Source: Holophagaceae bacterium (GTDB taxonomy: Bacteria > Acidobacteriota > Holophagae > Holophagales > Holophagaceae). Taken from it: a stretch of 64,000 nt of DNA. The notes under the pieces are model-generated. The model did not search any database. It was not told the DNA's origin and worked only from the letters and a program-made list of their open reading frames with translations. The stretch covers positions 228,977-292,976 of the forward strand of contig JADJVL010000005.1 in the NCBI GenBank assembly GCA_016710635.1, given 5' to 3'. Below, one piece after another: positions 31,822 to 40,194 of this stretch. The position numbers and the translations under genes are program-made. The first letter of the stretch is position 1. Every line of letters begins with the position of its first letter.

Positions 31822-34414
31822 CGGGTCCCTCCAGCTTTCTCACCACGCCGCTGCTGCCGTCGAACTCCACCCAGTCGCCGTCCGCCAGCCAGGTGGTGAT
31901 GCCCGGGATGGACACGATGGCGGGCAGGCCCAGCTCCCGGCTCACGATGGCGCTGTGGCTCAGCAGGCTGCCCCGCTCCACCAGCAAGCCCGAGGCCGCC
32001 GGGAAGAGCATGATCCAGCCCGGATCCGTGCGCTCCGCCACCAGGATGGTGCCCGCCGGCAGCTCCACGCCGCGAGGATCCCGCACGACGCGCACGGGCC
32101 CGCGCACCCGGCCCGGACAGCAGCCCAGGCCCTTGCGGGTGTCGCCTTCCGCGCCCGCCACCGCGGCCTGCGGCTCCCCTTCCAGCCGCTGCCCGATGCC
32201 CACCCAGCCATAGGAGGCGAAGCGGTCCGCCGGCGCGGGGCCCGCGTGGTAGTCCGCGAAGGCCGCCTTCCGCACCGCGGCCAGTCCGGACAAGGCATCC
32301 GTGGTGCAGGTGCCTTCCACGAAGCCCAGGATCTCCTCCACCTCCAGGTGAAAGACGTCCCGGGGATCGTCGAGGAGGCCCACGGCGTGGAAGCGGCGGC
32401 CCAGCTCCACGAAGATTCGGCGCACCCGGCCGAAGAGGCGGGTGCGCTCGAAGCGCAGGTTCTCCCGGTTGCGCACCCGGTCCCGGGCGTGGCGCAGGAC
32501 CCAGCCGAAGACCAGCCGGCGCAGGGGATGGAAGCGGAGCAGCCCCGCCACCTTCGCTTCTGCGGCGGCCCGGGCCTTCACCGCGTGGCCTTCGAAGCCC
32601 GTGGCCTCCCGCGCGGCGAAGTGGCCCACGGCGCGGAACAGGCTCAGGGGATCGTCCTCGAGGGTGGGGCTTTCCAGCTTCAGCTCCTCCAGGCAGCGGT
32701 CGCCGAAGGCCTCCAGGTAGGCGCGCACGTCCCCGTCCAGCTCCGGGTGGGCGGCGACGGCGGCGCGGATGGCCCGCACGTCCCCTTCCCGCAGCAGGGC
32801 CGCCAGGGCCCCGTCCCCCCGCACACGCTCCGCCATGCGCCGCACCCTCGCCGCGGGCTCGGCGCTGATGATGCCGCCTTCTCCGCCCACCAGGTCGTTC
32901 TGCAGGGTGTTGTCCGCGTCGCCGCACCACTTGGTGCAGAGGGCCTTCAGCACGCCGTAGAAGATCATCGCGAAGAAGTCATTCACCAGGGGCGCGTCCC
33001 AGCGGGTCAGCAGGCGGGCCTCGAGGTCCCGGTAGTGCCGCGCCAGCTCGTCGGGCCGCTGGTCCGCCAGCGGCACCGCCGGCGGGGCCAGGGCCTCGTC
33101 CAGACGCAGGTAGAAGGCTTCGATCTGCGCCTCCAGGGCGAAGTGGTTCCGCAGAAGACCGCCGAGGCTCCGGACCAGGCGCGCGGCGTCCCGCACCTTT
33201 TCCCCGAAGGTGGGCACCGCATCGAACTCGGTGAGGAAAGCCGGGGGCAGCCCCTCCTTCACCCCCATCATCTGCTCCATGAAGCCGCGGTTGAGCTGGA
33301 AGCCCGGCAGCAGGGCCAGCACCCGGTACCAGGCCAGCAGGTTGTAGTACACCCGGCCCCGCACCAGACCGATCATGCCGCGGAAGGTGCCGGCATTGCC
33401 TTCGATCAGGGCTTCGCCCACGCCCATCATCCGGCAGAACTGGCGGTAGACCTCCTCGTAGGCCCGGCGGGCGAAGCTGTATGTGAGCGGCGTCGTGACG
33501 CCGCCGTAGCTTTCGGCGATGTTGCTGTTGTCCCAGAGAGCCGGGAAGGCGTCCGGATCGGGGACCTGGGCCAGGGTGGTGATGGGCCGGGACTGGAGCA
33601 GCCACAACTTGCTCGCCTCGAAGGCCCACTCGATGTCCTGGGGGCGGCCGAAGGCGCGGCCGCAGCGCCGCACGAGGTCTGCAACCTGCAGGATCTGGGC
33701 GTCATCGAGGCAGGGCCGCTCCGCCAGTTCCGGCGACACGGGCCTCGGCCCTACGCCTTCATGGCCGGCAGGATCGAAACGGTGGGCCAGGGTCTTGGAA
33801 GCCACGGCGCGGTCGTGGATGGCGCCGGCCCGGTCCACGGACCAGGTGTCCGCGTCGGCGTCGCCGCCCACGAGGGCCGTGCCCAGGCCGTAGACGCCGC
33901 TCACCAGGGCGCGGCCCCAGCGACCAGAAATGGGATCCACGCCGAAGGCCACGCCGGCGCAGTCCGCGTCCGCCATGCGCTGCACCAGCACCGCCGGCGG
34001 TTCCGGATCCCCCAGGCCCGCCTCCTTCCGGTAGGCCACCAGCCGTTCGCTGAAGCCGCTGCGCCACACATCGGCCACTCGCGCCGGCACGTCGGCGGGC
34101 GCCACGAAGAGGTAGCTCTCCAGCTGTCCCGCGAAGCTGTGCTGGCCGCCGTCCTCGTCCACGGCGCTGCTGCGCACGGCGAAGCGGTCTTCCGGGGCGC
34201 CCAGCTCCCGAAGTGCTGCCGCGAGCTCCGCAGCCACCGCCGGCGAAGGCTGAAGCGCGCCGAGGGGCGCGCCCTCGCCGCGGCTCGCGTGGAAGGCCGC
34301 GGGCGCCACCACGAACCAGGCGGGGATGGCGAAGCCCGCGTCCTGGAGCCGCGCCAGGGCGCCGGCCTTGCCGCCGAACACTCCTGCCTCGCCGGGCTTC
34401 AGGATGAAGGTCAT
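31811..34414 (-). CDS. PEP synthase-like / rifampicin phosphotransferase-like protein
   Basis: The start ATG is at 34414 (MTFILKPGEAGVFGGKAGAL), overlapping the UbiA stop by ATGA; a longer frame to the right is out of register with UbiA. The product is 867 residues. The N-terminal ATP-grasp (PPDK_N) domain shows GGKAGALARL, FAVRSSAVDEDG and IEWAFEASKLWLLQSRP. A large middle domain follows. The C-terminal swivelling domain has GSLLSHSAIVSRELGLPAIV with the phospho-carrier His. The PEP-binding barrel of true PEP synthase is absent. This is the architecture and size of rifampicin phosphotransferase (Rph), which moves the ATP beta-phosphate to an acceptor hydroxyl. In this operon the acceptor could be a lipid or isoprenoid alcohol. 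A drug-resistance role is not established. Confidence 0.8.
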   Translation of the reverse strand: MTFILKPGEAGVFGGKAGALARLQDAGFAIPAWFVVAPAAFHASRGEGAPLGALQPSPAVAAELAAALRELGAPEDRFAVRSSAVDEDGGQHSFAGQLESYLFVAPADVPARVADVWRSGFSERLVAYRKEAGLGDPEPPAVLVQRMADADCAGVAFGVDPISGRWGRALVSGVYGLGTALVGGDADADTWSVDRAGAIHDRAVASKTLAHRFDPAGHEGVGPRPVSPELAERPCLDDAQILQVADLVRRCGRAFGRPQDIEWAFEASKLWLLQSRPITTLAQVPDPDAFPALWDNSNIAESYGGVTTPLTYSFARRAYEEVYRQFCRMMGVGEALIEGNAGTFRGMIGLVRGRVYYNLLAWYRVLALLPGFQLNRGFMEQMMGVKEGLPPAFLTEFDAVPTFGEKVRDAARLVRSLGGLLRNHFALEAQIEAFYLRLDEALAPPAVPLADQRPDELARHYRDLEARLLTRWDAPLVNDFFAMIFYGVLKALCTKWCGDADNTLQNDLVGGEGGIISAEPAARVRRMAERVRGDGALAALLREGDVRAIRAAVAAHPELDGDVRAYLEAFGDRCLEELKLESPTLEDDPLSLFRAVGHFAAREATGFEGHAVKARAAAEAKVAGLLRFHPLRRLVFGWVLRHARDRVRNRENLRFERTRLFGRVRRIFVELGRRFHAVGLLDDPRDVFHLEVEEILGFVEGTCTTDALSGLAAVRKAAFADYHAGPAPADRFASYGWVGIGQRLEGEPQAAVAGAEGDTRKGLGCCPGRVRGPVRVVRDPRGVELPAGTILVAERTDPGWIMLFPAASGLLVERGSLLSHSAIVSRELGLPAIVSIPGITTWLADGDWVEFDGSSGVVRKLEGPDAQ

Positions 34415-35361
34415 CGGAACATCCGCAGCAGGGGCTCCAGCCGATCCGCCAGGTGGGGCAGCAGGCCGAGGCTGAGGTAGAGGGTCAGCGTCCACAGGCC
34501 CGAGCCGAGCTCGATGGCCTTGGCGCGGCCCGGTGTCTGCGCCGTCATGAAGCGCGCGGCGAGGACCGCCCGCAGGAGGAAGGCGAAGCCCAGCACCAGG
34601 GCGATGGGCAGCGCCGCACGGGTCCGCAGGCCCGCGAGCACACCGAGGACCGCCGTGGCCAGCACCATACCGAGCCAGGCGCCGACGGCCTTCCGGGGGC
34701 CCCACAGTGAGCTGTAGGTCTCCACGCCCTCCTCCTCGGCCTCCGGCGCGCGGATCTTGCGGCCCAGCTCGATGACCACGCCGTTGCAGAGGCTGGCGCC
34801 GAGGAACCACCCCAGTCCTGCCGGGGGCAGCGTCTGGTGCAGGGTCCAGTCGCAGCTCGTCGCGTAGAAATCGATGAGGGGCATGATGATCATGTGGGAC
34901 CAGAGGTAGACCACGGGCCGGGCCTTCAGCCAGTCCCGCACCCAGAACTCCTTGGACATGGACGCCAGCCAGATCCAGGTCACGCCGAGCCACAGCACCA
35001 GCCCGGGCTGCATCCAGAGGGCGAGACCCAACTGCACCGCGCAGCCCACGGCGAAGAGGACGGCCAATTCCTTCAGGGTCACCAGGCCCCGCGGCACCGG
35101 CCGGTAGGGGCGCCAGCGGCTGTCGTCCTCGAAGTCCTTGTGCTCGTCGGCGACCCGGAGCTGGAAGAAGAAGATCAGCGAGGTGGCGAAGGCGACGAGG
35201 AAGGAGCGCAGGTCCGGCCAGGCCCCGGGCTGGCGCAGGTTGGCGCTGTAGGCCACGGCGCAGAAGCTGAAGGCGGCGATGAGGGGGCCGTGGGCGAGCA
35301 GCGGAAAGCGCTCCGCCTGGTAGGTCCACCAGCGCTTCACGCGGCGCGTCCTGCGGCCCAT
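34411..35361 (-). CDS. UbiA-family prenyltransferase
   Basis: The product is 316 residues with eight or nine membrane helices. The first Asp-rich motif, RVADEHKDFEDD at about residues 70-80, followed by RPYRPVPRGLVT, matches the UbiA prenyl-diphosphate binding site. A second, weaker acidic region is IELGRKIRAPEAEEEGVETYSS. UbiA enzymes attach prenyl chains to aromatic or glycerol-phosphate acceptors in the membrane. The 4-bp overlap with the phosphotransferase gene and the close AMP ligase upstream (48 bp) indicate one pathway. The acceptor and prenyl length cannot be read from sequence. Confidence 0.85.
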   Translation of the reverse strand: MGRRTRRVKRWWTYQAERFPLLAHGPLIAAFSFCAVAYSANLRQPGAWPDLRSFLVAFATSLIFFFQLRVADEHKDFEDDSRWRPYRPVPRGLVTLKELAVLFAVGCAVQLGLALWMQPGLVLWLGVTWIWLASMSKEFWVRDWLKARPVVYLWSHMIIMPLIDFYATSCDWTLHQTLPPAGLGWFLGASLCNGVVIELGRKIRAPEAEEEGVETYSSLWGPRKAVGAWLGMVLATAVLGVLAGLRTRAALPIALVLGFAFLLRAVLAARFMTAQTPGRAKAIELGSGLWTLTLYLSLGLLPHLADRLEPLLRMFR

Positions 35362-35409
35362 CCTGCGACGTGATGGGCAGCGGGGATTCGAGGCGAGGGT
35401 GCGTCGCGG

Positions 35410-36963
35410 TCATCGTTCGAGCCGTTCGAGAAGGGTGAGGAGTCCAGGGTAATCGACCTTCGCGTTGTGGCGCCGGTCCAGGGGGATCCGTTTCACCGTG
35501 TGCACCGCGTCGAGACCGGCCCAGGCCAGGCCAGCCTGCACGGCCCCGGGCTCCGCGGCGCCTTCCACCACCAGGACCCGCCGGCCCTTGTGGGCCGCCA
35601 GGGCCGCACGGCGCACCCCGGGCACCTGCAGGGCCGCGGTCTCCACGGCGAAGGGGAAGAGCTCGCCCTTGGGGTCCCGGATCCGCGCCGAGCAGCGCCC
35701 CAGGAGCCACACGCGGCCCTGCCCGTCGAGGCGCCCCGCATCGCCGGTGCGGTGCCAGACTTCGCCGTCCACCTTGAACTTGGTCTCCTCGTCGCCGCGG
35801 CCCTCCAGGTAGCCCTTCAGCACATGGCCGCCGGCGACGACGATCTCGCCAACCTCGCCCGCCGGGCAACGCAACGCGTCGAACCCGGCGGCGTCCATGG
35901 AACCCAGGGGCGTGCCCCAGGCGTCCTTGATGATGCGGAGGCGGATCTCCGGTTCCACCGGCGGCCCCGCCAGCAGGCCGCGGCCGGCGGCCATGGCGGC
36001 GAGATCGGCCTCGGACATCTCCGAAAAGGGCATCTCCGCGATGGGCTCGGCTTCGGTGGAGCCGTAGACCGCGACGACCTCAGCCTGAGGGGCGAGGAGC
36101 TGGAGCCGCTTCAGCAGGCCGGGGAAGACCGGCGCGCCGCCGGTGTAGAGGGCGCGGAAGGTGTCGAGGCTTTGCCCCCGCGCCTCGGCGCCCTCGGCGA
36201 GACGCTCGAAGAAGGCCGGGCTCGCCGCGCAGGTGGCGGGGCGGTGTTCCCGGATCTCGTCCAGCACCGGACCGGGGGCGATGCGGCCCGGGCTGCGCAG
36301 GTCCGCGTCGGGAATCAGCGTCCCCTGCCCCGAGGCGAGGTTCGCCAGGACGAAGACCGGCAGGGTCGCCAGATCCAGGAGGCCCGGCGCGTGCTGGAGA
36401 GTGCGGGCCAGGACTTCGTGCTGGGTGAGGAGGAAGCCGTGGCTGCGCACCGCGGCCTTGGGCTCGCCGGTGGAGCCGCTGGTGAAGGTGATGAGGGCCG
36501 CATCGCCGTCGGCCCGGGTCTCGAGGTGGTCGTCCTGGCCCTCGCCGGACCCGAAGGGGATGGCGAAGGGCCAGTACCGCGCCGTGACGATGCGCCGCGG
36601 GATCTTCCGCAGGGCGGGCACCCACCAGCGCAGCACCTGGGCCTTCGGCGTCCCCAGGTAGCCTTTGGGCGGGATGCGCGCGCAGCACTTCGCCACGTGC
36701 TCCTTCCCGGCGCTGGGATCCAGGAAGACCGCCACGGCGCCGATGCGCAGGACCGACAGGAGCACCTCGTAGAGGTCCAGGCCCATGGGCACGAAGATGA
36801 GCACCGGATCGCCGGCACCCAGTCCCTGCCCCCGCAGGAAGGCCGCGCCCCGGGCCGTGCGGGCCTCCAGTTCCCGGAAGCTCCACGCCCGCCCGCGATG
36901 CCTCAGGGCCAGGGCCTCCGGCCGCACCGCGGCCTGCTCAAGGAGGCGCTCGACGAGGTTCAC
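35410..36963 (-). CDS. AMP-dependent acyl ligase, OleC-like
   Basis: The start is the GTG at 36963, because GTGA overlaps the stop of the upstream gene; a longer frame extends into that gene out of register. The product has 517 residues. The ANL adenylation motifs are ITFTSGSTGEPKAAV (about 158-172), VYGSTEAEPI (A5), and WHRTGDAGRLDGQGRVWLLGR (A8). The C-terminus carries PLDRRHNAKVDY with the conserved Lys region. The YGSTEA and RRHNAK blocks resemble OleC, the beta-hydroxy-acid adenylating lactone synthetase of olefin synthesis, more than ordinary acyl-CoA ligases, but OleA, OleB and OleD are not here. It probably activates an acyl or polyketide acid for the operon. Confidence 0.8.
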   Translation of the reverse strand: MNLVERLLEQAAVRPEALALRHRGRAWSFRELEARTARGAAFLRGQGLGAGDPVLIFVPMGLDLYEVLLSVLRIGAVAVFLDPSAGKEHVAKCCARIPPKGYLGTPKAQVLRWWVPALRKIPRRIVTARYWPFAIPFGSGEGQDDHLETRADGDAALITFTSGSTGEPKAAVRSHGFLLTQHEVLARTLQHAPGLLDLATLPVFVLANLASGQGTLIPDADLRSPGRIAPGPVLDEIREHRPATCAASPAFFERLAEGAEARGQSLDTFRALYTGGAPVFPGLLKRLQLLAPQAEVVAVYGSTEAEPIAEMPFSEMSEADLAAMAAGRGLLAGPPVEPEIRLRIIKDAWGTPLGSMDAAGFDALRCPAGEVGEIVVAGGHVLKGYLEGRGDEETKFKVDGEVWHRTGDAGRLDGQGRVWLLGRCSARIRDPKGELFPFAVETAALQVPGVRRAALAAHKGRRVLVVEGAAEPGAVQAGLAWAGLDAVHTVKRIPLDRRHNAKVDYPGLLTLLERLER

Positions 36964-37937
36964 GCCAGAGCCTTCGAATAGAGCGTGTAGCGGCGGATGA
37001 CCTTCGCGTCCTCCCCCATGGTGGCGCTGCGGTTGGCGTCGTGCATGAGGGCGTGGATGGCCCGGGTGAAGCCCAGGGCCTGCGCCTCCTGCTGCACCCG
37101 CGCCAGCAGCAGCTTGCCGAGGCCGGCGAGGGCCTTGTCTGGCACCTTGGCGAGGGTCTTCACGATCAACGTGTCCACCTTCTCGCCCCGCTGGGCCTGC
37201 AGCAGATCCGGCACGCAGAAGACGAAGCCGACGGGCCGCGTCCCCTGTTCGGCGATCCACACCAGCGGCGGCTTCGCGTAGGGACGCACTTTCTCGTACA
37301 TGGCGAGGAACTCGTCCTTGGGCAGGGGCGTGTAGAGCACATTGGCGGCGAAGGCGGTCTCGGAGATCTCAAAGATCCGCGCCAGCTCCCCTTCGAAGTC
37401 CGCGAGGTCGAGCATGCGCAGGGTGACGCCGGCGGCGGCCATGCGCGCCTCGAGTTCCGGGAGGCGCGGATCCTCCGAGGCCATGCGGGCTTCCAGGGCC
37501 GACTGGTAGGTCTGGAAGGGGGCGAAGCCGGTCGCCTCCCACCACCGCGGCCAGTCCAGGGAATTCCAGGGCTCCAAGGCGAAACGGGGGAAAGCACCGT
37601 CGTCGGTCATGAAGCGGTAGCTGCGCCAGGTGTTGCCGTCCATGGGGCCCACGGCGAGGGTGCAGCCCTGCCGCGCGAGTTCCCCGCAGCCCGCGTCCAG
37701 CAGCGTTTTCGCGGTGTCCGCATCCGCCGCCGCGAAGTGCCCCAGCACGCCGAGGCGCTGTCCGGGCCAGTCCGGCACGCTCGTCCACCAGAGGCTGAGG
37801 CGGCCCTTCCCGCCCTCCTCCGCAAGGTGCAGGTCCGGCGCCTGCAGCGTGAGGGCGGCGGGATCCAGGGCGGGCAGTTCTCCGGACGGAGGCGGCAGTA
37901 CGGATGGCCAGGGGGCTTGGAATCGCAGCAGGGTCAT
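36960..37937 (-). CDS. GNAT-like N-acyltransferase
   Basis: The product is 325 residues, overlapping by 4 bp at both ends (ATGA with the P450, GTGA with the ligase). The sequence LGHFAAADADTAKTLLDAGCGELARQGC and VGPMDGNTWRSYRFM lead to two GNAT-like halves, with the C-terminal PLVWIAEQGTRPVGFVFCVPDLL and LGKLLLARVQQEAQALGF typical of the acetyl-CoA binding core. Such double-GNAT proteins occur next to acyl ligases in lipid and natural-product operons. The acyl donor and amine acceptor are unknown. The fold is likely; the activity is inferred. Confidence 0.7.
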   Translation of the reverse strand: MTLLRFQAPWPSVLPPPSGELPALDPAALTLQAPDLHLAEEGGKGRLSLWWTSVPDWPGQRLGVLGHFAAADADTAKTLLDAGCGELARQGCTLAVGPMDGNTWRSYRFMTDDGAFPRFALEPWNSLDWPRWWEATGFAPFQTYQSALEARMASEDPRLPELEARMAAAGVTLRMLDLADFEGELARIFEISETAFAANVLYTPLPKDEFLAMYEKVRPYAKPPLVWIAEQGTRPVGFVFCVPDLLQAQRGEKVDTLIVKTLAKVPDKALAGLGKLLLARVQQEAQALGFTRAIHALMHDANRSATMGEDAKVIRRYTLYSKALA

Positions 37938-39277
37938 GGTCCTTCCAGGGCTTCGAGGCGGAGGCGCGTGCCGGCGGGCAGGCGCAGGGTGAGGCCCGCG
38001 ATGGGCCGTGGGGGAACCGGTTCAACGGGTGCGAAGCGGAAGCGGGGGAGCAGCACCGCCAGCACCGCCACCGCCTCGGCCAGCGCGAAGTGCATGCCGA
38101 GGCAGGTGTGGGGGCCCATCCCGAAGGGCAGGTAGGCGGCGTGTTCTTCGTCGCCGAGGAAGCGGGCGGGATCGAAGCGCTCCGGGTCGTCCCAATGCTC
38201 CGGGTGGCGATGCAGCACGAAGGGCGAGACCAGCACGCTGGTCCCCTTCGGGATGTGGAAGCCACCCAGGGTTTCAGCTTCGATGGCCCGGCGCTCCAGC
38301 ACCCAGATGGTGGGGTAGAGGCGCAGGGCCTCCTGGAACACCGCCCGGGTGAAGGGCAGCGACGGCAGGTCCGCGGCGGTGGGGAGACGGCCGCCGAGGA
38401 CGCGCTGGGCTTCCACCCGCACCCCGTCCGCCGCCTCGGGATGGCGCGCCAGGAGTTCGAAGCACCAGGCCAGGGCGTTGGCGGTGGTCTCGTGGCCCGC
38501 CATCAGTAGGGTCAGGACCTCGTTGCGCTGCTCGGAAGACGTCAGCCCGTCGGGTCCGCCCTCCGCCAGCAGGCGTTCCAGCAGGTCCATGCCCCGCTTG
38601 CCCGCCCGCGCCGCGACGATGCGGTCCACCATGCCGCGGATCCGCGCAAGGCCATCGCGGTAGCGGGTCCGCGACGCGTTGGGGAGGCGCTGGGGCCAGT
38701 CGCTCAGGGACGACATGCGCTTCCAGTAGTGGGCGAGGACGTCCCCCATGGCCCGTTCCATGGCGTCCACGTCGCCTTCGACATCGCTGGAGAAGAAGGC
38801 CTCCGCGGCGATGCGGAAGGCCAGGCCCGCCATGGCGGGTCCGAAGTCCACGGCGTCCTCGCCGGCCTTCACCTGCGCGGACCAGGCGTCGGCCTGGGCC
38901 TTCGCGGCCTGGACGAAGAGGGGCACCAGGGCGTCGATGCGGTCGGGGTGGAAGGCCGGCCCCGCCAGGCGCCGGCGGCGGATCCAGGCGGCGCCGTTGG
39001 CGGTGAGGAGGCTTTCGCCGGTGATGTCCATGAGGAGGGCCACGGAGCGGGTGCGGCGGTCGAAGGCGGCGGCGCGGGTCTGCAGCACCTCCCGGGCCAG
39101 GGCCGGCGAGGAGACGAGGTGCATGGGCAGCGGTCCGAGGAGGAGGCGCGCCACATCGCCATGGTCCCGGCGGGCGGACTGGAAGGCTCCCAGGATGTCC
39201 TGCTTCAGTCGCCAGGCGTGGCCCAGCACGGGCCACGCCCGCGGACCCGGGGCGGTGAGGCCGGGCGCGTCCGTCAT
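37934..39277 (-). CDS. Cytochrome P450 monooxygenase
   Basis: This is the first gene of the leftward lipid operon and encodes 447 residues. It has the I-helix AGHETT oxygen-activation motif near 260, the K-helix EALR (ExxR), the PERFDPARF meander, and the haem loop FGMGPHTCLG with Cys392 as thiolate ligand. No membrane anchor or reductase fusion is present, so it is a soluble class I type enzyme that needs separate ferredoxin partners, none encoded here. Overall similarity is to the CYP102/CYP4-like fatty-acid hydroxylase group by feel, which suits a lipid pathway, but subfamily assignment needs a search. The 200-bp gap upstream is the only plausible promoter site for the operon. Confidence 0.92.
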   Translation of the reverse strand: MTDAPGLTAPGPRAWPVLGHAWRLKQDILGAFQSARRDHGDVARLLLGPLPMHLVSSPALAREVLQTRAAAFDRRTRSVALLMDITGESLLTANGAAWIRRRRLAGPAFHPDRIDALVPLFVQAAKAQADAWSAQVKAGEDAVDFGPAMAGLAFRIAAEAFFSSDVEGDVDAMERAMGDVLAHYWKRMSSLSDWPQRLPNASRTRYRDGLARIRGMVDRIVAARAGKRGMDLLERLLAEGGPDGLTSSEQRNEVLTLLMAGHETTANALAWCFELLARHPEAADGVRVEAQRVLGGRLPTAADLPSLPFTRAVFQEALRLYPTIWVLERRAIEAETLGGFHIPKGTSVLVSPFVLHRHPEHWDDPERFDPARFLGDEEHAAYLPFGMGPHTCLGMHFALAEAVAVLAVLLPRFRFAPVEPVPPRPIAGLTLRLPAGTRLRLEALEGP

Positions 39278-39479
39278 CGCGGCTGGCCCTCCTGTCCGGA
39301 CCTGCGGCGGAGCGCGGCGGACGGGATCGACCCTTCAATGGGGTGCGGGGACAAGGCGGCTCCAGGGGATGCGGGCAAGTCTATCGGCTCGACGGCCGGG
39401 AGACGAAGCTCCCGGGCGGCGCGCCGCCTTCAGGCGAAGTCCCAGTGGTGCCGGGGCCGGGCGGCGATATCCTGTCCCG

Positions 39480-40139
39480 ATGCGCCGAGCCCTCCTGCCT
39501 TCCGCCCTGCTCCTGCTGCTGGCGTGCCAGAAGCCCACGACGAACCCGGCGCCGCCGGCGCCAGCCCCGTCACCGGCCCCGTCACCGGCCCCGTCACCGG
39601 CCCCGCCACCGGCCACAGCCTCCAAGCCGGGCATCCTCCCCATGCTGCCGCCGGCGCGCGAGGGCGACCTGCCCTGCGATCCCAAGGACCGCGGCCCGCT
39701 CCTCATCGGCCCCGCCACCCGGGAACAGATCCTGGCCCACCGGCCGGTCTTCCAGGACAACACGGCGAAGGCCGAGCTGAGCGAAGCCTGGCGCGCCCGG
39801 TGGAAGACCTTCGACACGCCGGTGGTGATCGTGGCGGCCTTCGGCTCCTGGTGCGGGGACACCCAGCGAGAGATGCCGGACATGCTGGCCCTCGACGCCC
39901 TGGGCAACCCCTTCATCACCGTCCACTACTTCGGCGTCTACCGGGACAAGCAGGCCAAGGCCACCGACTGGCCGAAGGGCATCGAACCCCTGCCCGTCGC
40001 CCACGTCCCCACCTTCTGGCTCTACGCCACCCAGCCCGGCGGCGGCCTGAAGCTCATCGACGCCGTCGTGGAGAACCCGCCCAAGAAGGGCCAGCGCATG
40101 GCGGAGGCGATCCTCGACATGCTGGACAAGGCGCGGTAG
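39480..40139 (+). CDS. Lipoprotein with thioredoxin-like fold
   Basis: The start ATG is at 39480, six bases after a possible -10 (TATCCT), so the message may be leaderless; the longer open frame to the left is antisense to the P450. The 219-residue product has a signal peptide with lipobox LLLACQK (lipidated Cys16), then a Pro/Ala/Ser spacer (PAPSPAPSPAPSP), then a thioredoxin-type domain with VIVAAFGSWCGDTQRE. The active site is WCGDT, with one cysteine rather than CxxC, so it is not a standard disulfide oxidoreductase; it may be a peroxidase-like or non-redox thioredoxin fold. It is predicted to be anchored on the periplasmic face. Confidence 0.85.
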   Translation: MRRALLPSALLLLLACQKPTTNPAPPAPAPSPAPSPAPSPAPPPATASKPGILPMLPPAREGDLPCDPKDRGPLLIGPATREQILAHRPVFQDNTAKAELSEAWRARWKTFDTPVVIVAAFGSWCGDTQREMPDMLALDALGNPFITVHYFGVYRDKQAKATDWPKGIEPLPVAHVPTFWLYATQPGGGLKLIDAVVENPPKKGQRMAEAILDMLDKAR

Positions 40140-40146
40140 GCAGGCG

Positions 40147-40183
40147 GGCGGCGCGGGCGACGAAAGAACGCGCCCGCGCCGCC
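40147..40183. terminator. Bidirectional hairpin between convergent genes
   Basis: A perfect 13-bp stem (GGCGGCGCGGGCG with CGCCCGCGCCGCC) closes an 11-nt loop and lies between the stop codons of the lipoprotein gene and the WYL gene. There is no T-run on either side, so it may slow polymerase or protect 3' ends rather than be a classical intrinsic terminator. Confidence 0.55.
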
Positions 40184-40194
40184 GACCCTGGTCC

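Noticed and set aside
31811..34414. Rifampicin resistance gene call
   Set aside because: Only domain architecture supports it; operon context points to biosynthesis and drug-binding residues cannot be judged by eye.
35410..36963. Complete olefin (OleABCD) pathway
   Set aside because: Only an OleC-like ligase is present; no OleA thiolase, OleB hydrolase or OleD reductase in the operon.
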